In this document: in pieces, positions 1 through 8,830 of the stretch
Position numbering within the stretch: position 1 is the stretch's first letter
Layout: every line of letters begins with the position of its first letter
Origin: Kitasatospora sp. SUK 42
Lineage (GTDB): Bacteria; Actinomycetota; Actinomycetes; Streptomycetales; Streptomycetaceae
Assembly (NCBI RefSeq): GCF_015776785.2
Contig: NZ_LFMD02000007.1
Span: 893,547-957,546, forward strand
DNA length: 64,000 bases
Direction: 5' to 3'
The notes under the pieces: generated by a model
The model's database searches: none
What the model was told of the DNA's origin: nothing
Seen by the model: only the letters and a program-made list of their open reading frames with translations
Translations under genes and position numbers: made by a program

Positions 1-116
1 GTGTCGGGGTAGCCGTGGACGAGGAGGACGGTGGGGGCGGCCGGGTCGCCCTGCTCGAAGACGGCGAGCGGGAGGCCGCCGGAGTGGACGGTGCGGCGGC
101 GGACGGGGGGCGTCAT
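1..116 (-). CDS. alpha/beta hydrolase, N-terminal part (continues beyond window)
   Basis: The first 38 codons are visible; the rest lies outside the window. The peptide starts MTPPVRRRTVHSGGLPLAVF and continues into PTVLLVHGYPD, the typical first strand and oxyanion-loop HGYP motif of the alpha/beta hydrolase fold. The ATG overlaps the stop of the upstream M24 gene as ATGA, so translation is probably coupled and the gene belongs to the same minus-strand operon. In streptomycetes such a hydrolase is sometimes fused to a C-terminal short-chain dehydrogenase; that cannot be checked here. The fold is clear, the substrate is unknown. Confidence 0.7.
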   Translation of the reverse strand, partial: MTPPVRRRTVHSGGLPLAVFEQGDPAAPTVLLVHGYPD

Positions 117-1057
117 CGGGTGGCCTCCAGGGTGTCGGTCGGCTCGGCGGCGGTCGACGCGGTGGCCGGCGCGGTGGCCGACCCGGTGGTCCAGCGGCGG
201 ACGTGCGGGAGGTCGTCGTCGAGCCAGTAGGCGTCGTCCTCGGTGACCACCAGCAGTTCCTCGAACTTGATGCCCACGCCGCGGAAGCCGATGTGCGGCT
301 CGACCGCCCACAGGCCCGGAGTGGGTGCGTGCCGGGACGACCGGCCGTCCGCCCACAGCGGTGAACGGCCGTGCAGCCGCTCGGAGATGAGCTCACGGCC
401 GAGGGTCTGGAGGGTACGCACACCGAAGCCGAAGACGTTCACCCCGGCCGGGCCGCGCACGGTGGTGCGGGTGACCTGGTGGCCGATCACCCGGCCCGGG
501 TAGACCTGGTGCCGGTTGTCGTAGCCGTGCGCGGCGATCTGCGCGTCCACGGCGGCGTAGACCTCGTTCAGAGGCCTGCGGGCGCGCACCTCGGTGAGGA
601 TCAGCTCGCGGTAGACCTTCAGGTCGGCGGCCAGGCGGTCCCAGACCCGGTTCTCGCCGACCTTGCCGCCGTAGCCGATGTCGGCGGTGTAGCCGTCCAC
701 GATGGGGGCGCAGTCCAGCACGTACGGCATGCCCTCCTCCAGGCGGCGGTTGCCGGCGAAGAACTGGAGCGGGGTGTGGAAGTGCCGGAAGGCCGTGCGG
801 TCGCCGAACCAGGCGAAGGGGACGTGGAAGAAGTCCTGCACCCCGGCGGCGACCAGGCGGCGGCGCAGCTCGGCGGTGGCCTGCCGCTCGGTGACGCCCG
901 GTTCGATCCAGGCGGCGACCTGTTCGGCGCAGTCGTAGGCGAGCTGCTGGGTCGCGCGGAAGCGGGCGAGGTCGTGCTCGGTGTAGGGGAAGGCGGGGAA
1001 CGCGGAGGACGCGGGGGACGCGGGGGTCGCGTGGGTCGCTTTCGCCAGCGGGGGCAT
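113..1057 (-). CDS. M24 family metallopeptidase (Xaa-Pro aminopeptidase-like)
   Basis: This 314-aa protein has the pita-bread fold sequence pattern of the M24 family. The segments PYVLDCAPIVDGYTADIG and AVEPHIGF...IKFEE carry Asp, Glu and His residues at the places where metal ligands usually sit. The family includes aminopeptidases, creatinase and non-peptidase members, so peptidase activity is an inference. The ATG is preceded by AAGGAG five bases upstream. The gene lies 11 bp after the oxidoreductase gene (1069-2157) and overlaps the next hydrolase gene, giving a tight minus-strand operon. The tail after about residue 290 is low-complexity Ala/Thr sequence. Confidence 0.75.
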   Translation of the reverse strand: MPPLAKATHATPASPASSAFPAFPYTEHDLARFRATQQLAYDCAEQVAAWIEPGVTERQATAELRRRLVAAGVQDFFHVPFAWFGDRTAFRHFHTPLQFFAGNRRLEEGMPYVLDCAPIVDGYTADIGYGGKVGENRVWDRLAADLKVYRELILTEVRARRPLNEVYAAVDAQIAAHGYDNRHQVYPGRVIGHQVTRTTVRGPAGVNVFGFGVRTLQTLGRELISERLHGRSPLWADGRSSRHAPTPGLWAVEPHIGFRGVGIKFEELLVVTEDDAYWLDDDLPHVRRWTTGSATAPATASTAAEPTDTLEATR

Positions 1058-1068
1058 CGGGGCTCCTT

Positions 1069-2157
1069 CTAGAGGTCGAGCACGAGGGTCTCGCCCTCGG
1101 CGGCCCGGGAGACGCAGGGCAGGAGGGCGCCGGCGGCGCGCTGCTCGGGGGTGAGGCGGCGGTCCCGATGGTCGGGCTCTCCGGAGACCAGGCGGACCTC
1201 GCAGGTGCCGCAGAAGCCCTGGTGGCAGGAGTACGGGAGGTCGGGGCGGGCCTCGCGCAGCACGTCCAGGGCGGAGCGGTCGGCGGGGACGTCGAGGGTC
1301 GGGCCGTCGGCGCCCAGGCGCACGGCGAAGGGCCGGCCGTCGGTGACCGGGGCGGCACCGAAGCGCTCGAAGTGCAGGGCGGTGGCCGGGGATCCGTCCA
1401 GGGCCCGCTGGACGGCGGTGAGCATCGGGGCCGGGCCGCAGCAGTAGACGGCGGCGCCGCGCGGGGCGTGGGCGAGCAGTTCGGCGCCGGTGGGGACGCC
1501 GCCGTGCGCGTCGTCGGTGCGCAGCACCACGCGGTGCGGGTCGAGGGCGCGCAGCTCCTCCGCGTACGGGAGGGTGTCGGCGCTGCGCCCGACGTGGACC
1601 AGGCGCCAGTCGAGGCCGTGCCGTTGCGCCTCGCGGGCCATCGGGAGGAGGGGGGTGATGCCGATGCCGCCGGCGAGCAGGAGGACGGCGGGCTCGGTGC
1701 AGAAGGCGAAGCCGTTGCGCGGGCGGCGGGCGGTGAGACGGGCGCCCGGGTGCAGGGTGTCGTGGATCTCGACGGATCCGCCGCCGCCCTCGGGCAGCCG
1801 CCGTACGGCGATCCGGTAGCCGTGGCGGTCGGCCGGGTCGCCGCTGAGCGAGTAGTGGCGCTCGCGGCCGGAGGGCAGGGCGAGGCGCAGGTGGGCGCCG
1901 GGCTGCCAGGGGGGCAGTGGCCCACCGGAGGGGTCGGCGAGGGTCAACTCGATGACGTCGGATGCGAGTTGGCGGCGGGCGGCGACGACCAGCTGGAGCA
2001 GCGGGGTGGGGCGGCTGAACGGGCGGCGGGGGTTGCGGCGCAGCAGCGGGCCACCGAGCGCCGGGGAGTAGCGGTCGCCGAAGGCGGTGAGCCAGCGGAT
2101 GAAGGAGTCGGCCCGGGGGCGGCCGTAGAGGTCGGGGGGCGGGGTGAGCAGATCCAT
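1069..2157 (-). CDS. PDR/VanB family oxidoreductase with C-terminal 2Fe-2S ferredoxin domain
   Basis: The 362-aa protein has the order flavin-binding domain (RHYSLSGDP motif), NAD-binding domain (LLLAGGIGITPLLPM) and a plant-type ferredoxin domain with the cysteine pattern SCHQGFCGTCEV...LLPC near the C terminus. This is the layout of phthalate dioxygenase reductase and vanillate demethylase reductase, which pass electrons from NAD(P)H through flavin and the iron-sulfur cluster to an oxygenase. No oxygenase component lies next to it. The neighbouring ferritin-like metal protein (2304-3221) could be a partner, but that is a guess. An AAGGA site precedes the ATG. Confidence 0.85.
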   Translation of the reverse strand: MDLLTPPPDLYGRPRADSFIRWLTAFGDRYSPALGGPLLRRNPRRPFSRPTPLLQLVVAARRQLASDVIELTLADPSGGPLPPWQPGAHLRLALPSGRERHYSLSGDPADRHGYRIAVRRLPEGGGGSVEIHDTLHPGARLTARRPRNGFAFCTEPAVLLLAGGIGITPLLPMAREAQRHGLDWRLVHVGRSADTLPYAEELRALDPHRVVLRTDDAHGGVPTGAELLAHAPRGAAVYCCGPAPMLTAVQRALDGSPATALHFERFGAAPVTDGRPFAVRLGADGPTLDVPADRSALDVLREARPDLPYSCHQGFCGTCEVRLVSGEPDHRDRRLTPEQRAAGALLPCVSRAAEGETLVLDL

Positions 2158-2221
2158 CCGGCGGGGTCCTTGGGGAGGGGGTGGCGAGCGGGCGGGCGGG
2201 CGCCGGGCTTCGGCGGTCGGG

Positions 2222-2318
2222 GTTCGGCGTTCAGATTTCAGCGTTCGGATTTCAGCGAACAGATGACGTTTTCTGTTCGCTGAAATCTGTCAGCTGTCAG
2301 CCGTCAGCTGTTCGCAGC
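2222..2318. repeat. Heptad-array intergenic repeat, copy A
   Basis: On the left are two inverted 14-bp units. A 15-bp perfect inverted repeat follows (2248-2262 and 2273-2287, arms GATTTCAGCGAACAG and its complement, 10-base loop). Forward 14-bp units such as GCTGAAATCTGTCA and GCTGTCAGCCGTCA lie on the right. The array runs over the TGA stop (2304-2306) of the metal-hydrolase gene and into its last codons. It belongs to the seven-member family described in the findings. Confidence 0.85.
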
Positions 2319-3221
2319 CGCCGCGCGGGCGGCCGGGGATGTGGCCAGGTAGCCCAGCGCCTGACTGGAGGACCCCTCCTGGGTCGGGTGGTAGCCCGGC
2401 CTCAGGTACCGCAGCCCGGAGCGGACCGACTTCATCGGATCCGGCAGCAGCCCGCGCTTGGCGATCCGGCCCGCCTCCCGCCAGGTCGGCTTGAGCCGCC
2501 CCTCCAGCGTCGGGTCGGCGGCGAGCATGAACCGGGCGCCGCGCACCCACAGATGGACCAGCAGCGGCCCGGACATCATCATCCCGCGCACCCGGCGCAG
2601 ATACCCCGGGTCCAGGTGGACCATCAGGTCGAAGGCGACGCTGCGGTGTTCGACCTCCTCGGCGCCGTGCCAGCGCAGCAGGTCGAGCATGGTCGGGTCG
2701 GCCTTCGCCCGGTCCAGGCCGGGCGAGTTGAGGGCCCAGTTGCCGAGGAAGGCGGTGAAATGCTCGATCGCCGCGATGAAGGCGACCCGCTCGATGATGT
2801 TCTCCCGCCGCCGGGCCGGCGCCAGGCCCGGCTTGTCGCCCAGGACGCGCTGGAACAGCCAGGAGATCTGCCGGACGTACGGGCGCGGGTCGAGCCCCTG
2901 GCCGAGCAGGTGGGCGAGCACCTCCTCGTGCGCCTCGGCGTGGATGGCCTCCTGCCCGATGAAGCCGAGCACCTCCTCGCGCAGCTGCTCGTCCCGGATC
3001 AGCGGCAGCGCCTCCTTGAACACCCGGACGAACCAGCGCTCGCCCTCGGGCAGCAGCAGGTGCAGCACGTTGATGACGTGGGTGGCCATCGGCTCGTCCG
3101 GGATCCAGTGCAGCGGCAGCTGGGACCAGTCGAAGCGGACGTCCCGGGGCTCCAGGACGAGGCTTTCGTGCACGCGCGCGGCGGGGGCGGCGAGGGCGGG
3201 GACAGGGGTGGTTCGGGTCAT
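2304..3221 (-). CDS. Predicted metal-dependent hydrolase, ferritin-like (PF10118-type)
   Basis: This 305-aa protein matches the pattern of the predicted metal-dependent hydrolase family, with helical segments holding carboxylate and histidine pairs: FIGQEAIHAEAHEEV, FIAAIEHFTAF and GAEEVEHRSVAFDL. These are typical di-iron or di-manganese ligand sets, and no enzymatic activity is firmly established for the family. The ATG has a strong AGGAGGG site six bases upstream. The last residues are written by a repeat unit (copy A), so the native C terminus may have been changed by that repeat. It is the first gene of the minus-strand unit running down to the window start. Confidence 0.7.
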   Translation of the reverse strand: MTRTTPVPALAAPAARVHESLVLEPRDVRFDWSQLPLHWIPDEPMATHVINVLHLLLPEGERWFVRVFKEALPLIRDEQLREEVLGFIGQEAIHAEAHEEVLAHLLGQGLDPRPYVRQISWLFQRVLGDKPGLAPARRRENIIERVAFIAAIEHFTAFLGNWALNSPGLDRAKADPTMLDLLRWHGAEEVEHRSVAFDLMVHLDPGYLRRVRGMMMSGPLLVHLWVRGARFMLAADPTLEGRLKPTWREAGRIAKRGLLPDPMKSVRSGLRYLRPGYHPTQEGSSSQALGYLATSPAARAAAANS

Positions 3222-3262
3222 GACAGGCCCTCCTGACCTGGGCGGGCGGCTCGGCTGAGGGA

Positions 3263-3291
3263 AACGTACTCGCGGGTAGCGGCCGGGACAA
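3263..3291 (-). promoter_or_regulatory. Promoter of the metal-hydrolase operon
   Basis: Read on the minus strand, a -35 box TTGTCC (3291-3286), a 17-bp spacer and a -10 box TACGTT (3268-3263) stand about 40 bp before the ATG at 3221. Further upstream, 3304-3330 holds the imperfect inverted repeat CTTAT...ATAAG, which could be an operator. This is assigned by consensus only. Confidence 0.5.
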
Positions 3292-3387
3292 GGGTTTCGG
3301 CAACTCTTATCGACATCGAGTCTAATAAGTGATGTGCACCCGGGGACGGCCGCTGAAACACCACCAGGGGAGCGGCCGGGACGACGA

Positions 3388-3422
3388 GGGCCCCGCCGGA
3401 CGCGGCACGTCCGGCGGGGCCC
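3388..3422 (-). terminator. Strong hairpin terminator after the IclR gene
   Basis: A perfect 15-bp stem (3388-3402 with 3408-3422) closes a 5-base loop just after the stop of the minus-strand IclR gene at 3437. There is no T-run, as is usual for terminators in this genus. Confidence 0.8.
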
Positions 3423-3436
3423 GTCGGGCGGACGGC

Positions 3437-4216
3437 TCAGACCGCCATCGCCAGCATCAGCGGCGCCGCCCGGGCCGCCAGCAGCTCGGCGGCGGCCTTC
3501 AGCTTGTGGATGTTGTCCGCCGGCATCGAGGTCGCCAGGCAGCCGACCGTGCTGCCCGCCGTGATCGGCACCGCCGCGCACACCGTGCCGAGCGCGTACT
3601 CCTGGATGTCCAGCACCGGCACCGTGGCCGGCTGCCGCTCCAGCCGGTGCATCAGCTGGTCCGCGTCGGTGACCGTACGGGAGGTGAGCCGGGCGACCGG
3701 GTGCCGGGAGAGGTGGTCGCGCCGGGCGTCCGCGTCCAGCTGGCCGAGCAGGCACTTGCCGATCGCGCTGGCGTGCGCGGTGGCCCGGAAGTCCACCCAC
3801 TCCTGCACGGCCGGCGCGAAGTCGGACGCCGAGACCGCCTCGACCGACAACTCCCCGTCGTGGTAGCGGCTGAAGTACACCGCGGCACCCAACTCGTCAC
3901 GGAGTTCGGCGAGTTTGCGGTTCAGCCGGGCCTTGACCAGCTGTTCCCGGTTGTGCTGCCCGAGCAGGGCGAAGGTGCCCCCGAGCACCCAACCCCCGTC
4001 CTGGCACTGGAGGTAGCCCTCGATCTCCAGGATCTCCGCGAGCCGCCGCACGGTCGGCAGGCCGAGCGAGGTCTCCCGCGCGAGGGCGACCAGGGTGGCG
4101 CCGTCGGGGTGCCGGTCGACGGCCTCCAGCAGTCTGAGGGCGTGCTGCAGGGAGGTGAACGGGCCCGGCAGGCCCTGGTCCAAAGCGGCGTGACGACCCG
4201 GGGCTGGTGTCGACAT
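3437..4216 (-). CDS. IclR family transcriptional regulator
   Basis: The 259-aa protein has an N-terminal winged helix (LVALARETSLGLPTVRRLAE, about residues 40-60) and a C-terminal effector domain containing AHASAIGKCLLGQL and GTVCAAVPI, the usual IclR signatures. The effector is unknown. It is monocistronic: both sides carry strong hairpin terminators, and an AAGGGGA site precedes the ATG. A TAGGCT -10 box (4270-4265, minus strand) and three CCGTGA/CCGTGG direct repeats at 4299-4325 lie upstream and may be its own binding sites. It is distinct from AllR at 23730-24527, so it probably senses another small acid or aromatic compound. Confidence 0.85.
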   Translation of the reverse strand: MSTPAPGRHAALDQGLPGPFTSLQHALRLLEAVDRHPDGATLVALARETSLGLPTVRRLAEILEIEGYLQCQDGGWVLGGTFALLGQHNREQLVKARLNRKLAELRDELGAAVYFSRYHDGELSVEAVSASDFAPAVQEWVDFRATAHASAIGKCLLGQLDADARRDHLSRHPVARLTSRTVTDADQLMHRLERQPATVPVLDIQEYALGTVCAAVPITAGSTVGCLATSMPADNIHKLKAAAELLAARAAPLMLAMAV

Positions 4217-4369
4217 GTCGTCCCCTTCCGATGTCCCCCCACGGAGCGACCGCGGGCGGTCTCCAGCCTATCGACCCCGCGGCCCCGGCAACTGCCGTCC
4301 GTGAATATCCGTGAGCATTCCGTGGAGCACGGCTCGGCCACCTGGTAGAAGGGGCGGCCACCCGACGCC

Positions 4370-4410
4370 GACGGGCCCCTCCCCCACTGCCCTGGGGGGA
4401 GGGGCCCGTC
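4370..4410 (-). terminator. Hairpin terminator after katA
   Basis: A perfect 16-bp stem (4370-4385 and 4395-4410) with an 8-9 base loop lies about 90 bp downstream of the katA stop on the minus strand. It also insulates the IclR promoter region from the allB-alc-katA transcript. Confidence 0.75.
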
Positions 4411-4501
4411 GTGCGGCCGCCGGGTTGCGGGCCCCGGTGGCCGTGCGGATACGGATGGTCGGAGGAGCCGGACGAGCGGACGGACGGTCGGCTCGTCCGG
4501 C

Positions 4502-5962
4502 TCAGCCCTCGTCGCCCGCGCGCAGCTTGGCGACGGCCGCCGCGACCCGGGCGCCGTACTCCTCGTCGGCGGCGTGGAAGTGGGCCAGGTTCTTCTCGAC
4601 GACGTCGTCCCGTGTCACCTGCGACAGGAAGCCCGCGATGTTGCCGACCAGGCGGGCCTTCTCCCCCTCCGACATCAGCCGGTACAGCTCACCGGCCTGG
4701 AAGAAGTCGTCGTCCTTGCTGTGGGCCGGCGTGGTGTAGGTGCCGGTGTGGCCGTTCACCTTGACCGGCGCGGCGAGCGCCTCGTCGGTCTGGGCCGGGC
4801 CGTCGTACGAGTTGGGCTCGTAGTTCCTGCCGCGGCCGGCACCGTTGACGGCCATGAGCCCGTCCCGGCCGTAGTTGTTCGCCTCGGTGGCGCGCGGGGC
4901 GTTCACCGGCAGCAGGGTGTGGTTGACGCCGAGGCGGTAGCGCTGGGCGTCGGCGTAGGCGAACAGACGGCCCTGGAGCATCTTGTCCGGGGACGGGCCG
5001 ATGCCGGGCACGAAGTTGTTCGGCGAGAACGCGGCCTGCTCGACCTCGGCGAAGACGTTCTCCGGGTTCCTGTTGAGCACCAGGCGCCCGACCTTGACCA
5101 GCGGGTAGTCGGCGTGCGGCCACACCTTGGTGAGGTCGAAGGGGTTGAAGCGGTAGTCCGCGGCCTCGGCGACCGGCATCAGCTGGACGTGGAGGGTCCA
5201 GGACGGGAAGACCCCTCGCTCGATGGCCTGGTGCAGGTCGCGCTGGTGCGAGTCGGCGTCGGCGCCGACCACCTCGGCGGCCTGGTCCCCGTCCAGGCTG
5301 CGGATGCCCTGGTTGGTCTTGAAGTGGTACTTCACCCAGTAGGCCTCGCCCTCGGCGTTGACCCACTGGTAGGTGTGCGAGCCGTAGCCGTTCATGTGGC
5401 GGTAGCTGGCCGGGATGCCGCGGTCGCCGAACAGCCAGGTGATCTGGTGGGTCGAGGCCGGCGAGTGGGCCCAGAAGTCCCAGACGTTGTCCGCCTCCTG
5501 CACGCCGGTGTACGGGTCGCGCTTCTGCGAGTGGATGAAGTCGGGGAACTTGACCGGGTCCTTGATGAAGAACACCGGGGTGTTGTTGCCGACCAGGTCG
5601 TAGTTGCCCTGCTCGGTGTAGAACTTCAGGGCGAAGCCGCGCGGGTCGCGCACCGCGTCGCTGGCACCCAGGTTGCCGGCCACGGTGGAGAAGCGCAGGA
5701 AGACCTCGGTGCGCTTGCCGACCTCGGACAGGAACGCCGCCCGGGTGTACCGCGACACCTCGTCGGTGACCTCGAAGTAGCCGTACGCGCCGGAGCCCCG
5801 GGCGTGCACGACCCGCTCCGGGATGCGCTCACGGTTGAACCGGGCCAGCTTCTCCAGCAGGTGCTGGTCCTGGATCAGCAGCGGGCCGTACTCGCCGGCC
5901 GAGGCCGAGTTCTGGTTGTCGGCGACCGGGGCACCGGACTCCGTGGTCAGGATCTTGGACAT
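4502..5962 (-). CDS. katA: Catalase, small-subunit haem type (clade 3-like)
   Basis: The 486-aa protein is a typical monofunctional haem catalase that breaks hydrogen peroxide down to water and oxygen. The distal histidine lies in RVVHARGSGAYGYF, the active-site asparagine in LVGNNTPVFF, and the proximal tyrosine that binds the haem iron in RLFAYADAQRYRLG. Its length is usual for small-subunit catalases. It is the third gene of the minus-strand unit allB-alc-katA, 62 bp after alc, with a GAAGGA site before the ATG. Urate oxidase in this cluster makes hydrogen peroxide, so the enzyme very probably detoxifies that by-product. Confidence 0.95.
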   Translation of the reverse strand: MSKILTTESGAPVADNQNSASAGEYGPLLIQDQHLLEKLARFNRERIPERVVHARGSGAYGYFEVTDEVSRYTRAAFLSEVGKRTEVFLRFSTVAGNLGASDAVRDPRGFALKFYTEQGNYDLVGNNTPVFFIKDPVKFPDFIHSQKRDPYTGVQEADNVWDFWAHSPASTHQITWLFGDRGIPASYRHMNGYGSHTYQWVNAEGEAYWVKYHFKTNQGIRSLDGDQAAEVVGADADSHQRDLHQAIERGVFPSWTLHVQLMPVAEAADYRFNPFDLTKVWPHADYPLVKVGRLVLNRNPENVFAEVEQAAFSPNNFVPGIGPSPDKMLQGRLFAYADAQRYRLGVNHTLLPVNAPRATEANNYGRDGLMAVNGAGRGRNYEPNSYDGPAQTDEALAAPVKVNGHTGTYTTPAHSKDDDFFQAGELYRLMSEGEKARLVGNIAGFLSQVTRDDVVEKNLAHFHAADEEYGARVAAAVAKLRAGDEG

Positions 5963-6024
5963 GGAGGGTCCTTCGGATATCGATAAACGCGGTGCGTGGA
6001 GAGTGAGATGACGGTGCGTCAGTT

Positions 6025-7305
6025 TCAGGTGCCGAGCAGGCGCCGGACGGCCTCACGGCGGCGGTCCGAAGCATCCGAGCCGTCCGAGCCGTCCGAACTG
6101 CCGGGGCCGTCGGCCGGCCGGAGGGCGGCGACCGCGGCGGCGACCGCGGCCGGGTCCGCCAGCGGGCGGGCGGCGGCCAGCTCGGCGGCCTCCGTGCCGG
6201 TCAGGCCGGCCCCGGTGAGGGCGTCCGCGGCCTCGGCGGCCGGGGCGGCGTTGAACCAGCGCAGCGCGAGGGCCGCGCGGCCGGCCCCGGTGAGGCGGCC
6301 GGTGAGCCGGAGGCGGGCGAGCCCGCCGTCCGGGTAGACGTTGATCCGCACATGGGTCACCGGACGGCCCGCGTCGAGCCGGAAGCGGTGCCGGGTGTCG
6401 GGCTGGAGCCGGGTGCGGGGCAGGAGTTCGAACCACTCGCCGTCGGCCGGGTCCTGCCCGGCCGAGGCGTCGAAGCCGATCAGGTCGGCCCAGCCGGGGG
6501 CATTGGCGACGAAGTAGGAGGTGTCCACCTCGGCGGCCAGGACCTCACCGCCCCCGGCCAGGGCGATCTGCACCCAGTCGTTGGCCTTGTCGCGCCGACG
6601 CCGGGTCTCCCAGCCATCGCCCATGACGGAGGCTCGGCCGGGAGCGTTCAGGTTGTGCGGGGAGGAGAAGTAGCGGTCGGAGGCCGCCTCGGCCACGCCG
6701 CCGAACTCCTGGGCGGCCAGGTCGAAGGTGAGGCCGTCGAGTTCGCGCGGGTCGGGCAGCACCTCGCCGTGCACCCGGAGCCGGGCGACGCCGCCGTCCG
6801 GGAAGATGTTCAGCCGCACGTGGGTGTACCGGGTGCCGTCCTCGACGGCGAACTCGTGGGCGGTGTCGCCCTGCAGCGGGGTGCGCGGCACCACCGTCCT
6901 CCACTCGGCGCCGTCCAGCTCCTCGGGCGAGGGGTGGCCGGGTACAGAGGCGGCCTCGACCGAGGCGCTCTCCGGGTAGTTGCCGGTGAAGTGGGCGGTG
7001 TCGACGATCACGCCGCGGATCACCCCGGCGGCGCCGAGCCGGACGATCGCCCAGTCGTGGTCCTGGTCGGTGGGGTGCGGCTGCTCGGCGGAGACGCCAC
7101 GCCGACGCTTGGACTCCCAGCCGTCCATGATCTGGCCCTTGTGGCCGAAGGTGTGCGGGCGGAACTCGGCCGGCTTCGCGACCAGCAGGTTCTCCGCGTC
7201 GGCGAAGGTGTCCTCGTTCGTGGCGACGACGCCCGCGCCGAGCAGCCGGGAGGCCAGGTCGACCAGCTCGGTGAAGGGAGCGCTCGGGGTGTCGGCAGTG
7301 GTCAC
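6025..7305 (-). CDS. alc: Allantoicase
   Basis: Allantoicase splits allantoate into urea and ureidoglycolate. The 426-aa protein has the expected two tandem jelly-roll domains. Each holds the segment GWE(S/T)(R/K)RRR, followed by DW, LG or LAG and a V(D)T..F pattern (about residues 63-190 and 225-345). The C-terminal 80 residues are an Ala-rich addition longer than in typical allantoicases. It starts with GTG after GAGGAG, nine bases downstream of the allB stop, so the two are translationally linked. It acts after allantoinase, in the cytosol. Confidence 0.93.
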   Translation of the reverse strand: MTTADTPSAPFTELVDLASRLLGAGVVATNEDTFADAENLLVAKPAEFRPHTFGHKGQIMDGWESKRRRGVSAEQPHPTDQDHDWAIVRLGAAGVIRGVIVDTAHFTGNYPESASVEAASVPGHPSPEELDGAEWRTVVPRTPLQGDTAHEFAVEDGTRYTHVRLNIFPDGGVARLRVHGEVLPDPRELDGLTFDLAAQEFGGVAEAASDRYFSSPHNLNAPGRASVMGDGWETRRRRDKANDWVQIALAGGGEVLAAEVDTSYFVANAPGWADLIGFDASAGQDPADGEWFELLPRTRLQPDTRHRFRLDAGRPVTHVRINVYPDGGLARLRLTGRLTGAGRAALALRWFNAAPAAEAADALTGAGLTGTEAAELAAARPLADPAAVAAAVAALRPADGPGSSDGSDGSDASDRRREAVRRLLGT

Positions 7306-7314
7306 TGACTCTCC

Positions 7315-8754
7315 TCAGAAGACGTTGTCGGACGGGGTGACGGCGGGCCGGGTGAGCGGGCGCCCGAAGGGCTCGGCGCCGGTGTCCACCACGCGGCCGC
7401 GCAGCCAGGTGGTGCGGACCGCACCGGTGAGCGTCCGGCCCGCGTACGGGGTCACCGGGTTGCGGTGGTGCAACCCGGCGGCCCGGACGGCGAGTTCGCC
7501 GTCGGGGTCGAAGGCGACCAGGTCGGCGTCGTGGCCGACCGCGATGGCGCCCTTGGTGCCGCTGAGGCCGGCCAGCTCGGCCGGTCCGGCGGACATCCAG
7601 CGCACCACGTCGGCCAGGGTGTGGCCGCGGCGGCGGGCCTCGGTCCAGACGGCCGGCAGGCCCAGCTGGAGCGAGGCGATGCCGCCCCAGGCGGCCGCGA
7701 AGTCGCCGCTGCCGCCGTACTCGGGCAGCAGTTTGAGGTCGGGGGTGGACGGCGAGTGGTCGGAGACGACGGCGATGAACTCGCCGTTCGCCAGGGCCTC
7801 CCAGAGCGCGTCGCGGTTGGCCTCGTCGCGGATCGGCGGGCAGCACTTGAAGGCGGTGTCGCCGTCCGGCACCTGCTCGGCGGCGAGGGTCAGGTAGTGC
7901 GGGCAGGTCTCGGCGCTCACCCGTACGCCGTCGGCGCGGGCCTGGCGCAGCAGCGGCAGCACGGCCGCCGAGGAGACGTGCAGGATGTGCACCCGGGCGC
8001 CGGTGCGCCGGGCGGTGTCGAGCAGGTGGGCGACGGCGGCGGTCTCCGCGTCGGCGGGACGGGAGGCGAGGAAGTCCCGGTAGTGGACGCCGGGTTGTTG
8101 CGGTGCGGCGGCCAGGACGGCCGGGTCCTCGGCGTGGATGATCGCCAGCGCCCCGATCCGGGCCTGTTCGGCCAGGGCGGCCTCCAGGTCGGCGGCCTCG
8201 ACGTGCGGGAACTCGTCGACGCCGGACGGGGCGAGGAAGCTCTTGAAGCCGAACACGCCCGCCCGGTGCAGGGGTTCGAGGTCGGCGACGTTGCCGGGGA
8301 CCGCTCCGCCCCAGAAGCCGAGGTCGACCCAGGCCTGGCCTTCGGCGGTCTTCCGCTTGACCTCCAGCGCCTCCACCGTGGTGGTGGGCGGGATGGAGTT
8401 GAGCGGCATGTCGATGACGGTGGTGACGCCGCCGGCCGCGGCCGCCCGGGTGGCGGTGGCGAAGCCCTCCCACTCGGTACGGCCGGGCTCGTTGACGTGC
8501 ACGTGGGTGTCGACCAGGCCGGGCAGCAGGGCGGTGTCACCGAGGTCGGCGATCCCGCCGGCGTCCGCCGCGGACCCGGCCGCGAACTCGGCCGTGCGCT
8601 CGGCAGTGGGCTCGGCGGTGGGCTCGGCGGTGAACGTGCCGTACGCGGCGACCTCGACGATCTTCCCGTCCCGGATCAGCACGTCCGCGGGACGCTCGCC
8701 GCCGGGCAGGACCACCCGTCGGGAGCGGATCACCGTCGGCTGGCTGAAAGGCAT
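7315..8754 (-). CDS. allB: Allantoinase
   Basis: The enzyme opens allantoin to allantoate using a binuclear metal centre. The 479-aa protein shows the amidohydrolase set: VDTHVHVNEPGRTEWEGF (HxH), the carboxylated lysine in FGFKSFLAPSG, HAEDP, HILHVSS and the catalytic aspartate in SDHSPSTPDLK. The length is close to other allantoinases, apart from a short TAEPTAEPTAE repeat insert near residue 45. GGAGG precedes the ATG. It is the first gene of allB-alc-katA and has a clear promoter overlapped by the AllR-type operator (8845-8861). Confidence 0.95.
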   Translation of the reverse strand: MPFSQPTVIRSRRVVLPGGERPADVLIRDGKIVEVAAYGTFTAEPTAEPTAERTAEFAAGSAADAGGIADLGDTALLPGLVDTHVHVNEPGRTEWEGFATATRAAAAGGVTTVIDMPLNSIPPTTTVEALEVKRKTAEGQAWVDLGFWGGAVPGNVADLEPLHRAGVFGFKSFLAPSGVDEFPHVEAADLEAALAEQARIGALAIIHAEDPAVLAAAPQQPGVHYRDFLASRPADAETAAVAHLLDTARRTGARVHILHVSSAAVLPLLRQARADGVRVSAETCPHYLTLAAEQVPDGDTAFKCCPPIRDEANRDALWEALANGEFIAVVSDHSPSTPDLKLLPEYGGSGDFAAAWGGIASLQLGLPAVWTEARRRGHTLADVVRWMSAGPAELAGLSGTKGAIAVGHDADLVAFDPDGELAVRAAGLHHRNPVTPYAGRTLTGAVRTTWLRGRVVDTGAEPFGRPLTRPAVTPSDNVF

Positions 8755-8830
8755 GGGGGACCTCCGAAACCTGGAAGTTGAGGGTGGTTTGGGGGGCGCG
8801 GAACGCCGGAGGAACCGAAGGATTGCCGGG

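Noticed and set aside
371..1072. Long open frames on the opposite strand of most genes (for example plus-strand frames over the M24 and ferredoxin reductase genes)
   Set aside because: They are high-GC antisense shadows without ribosome sites, domains or promoter support.
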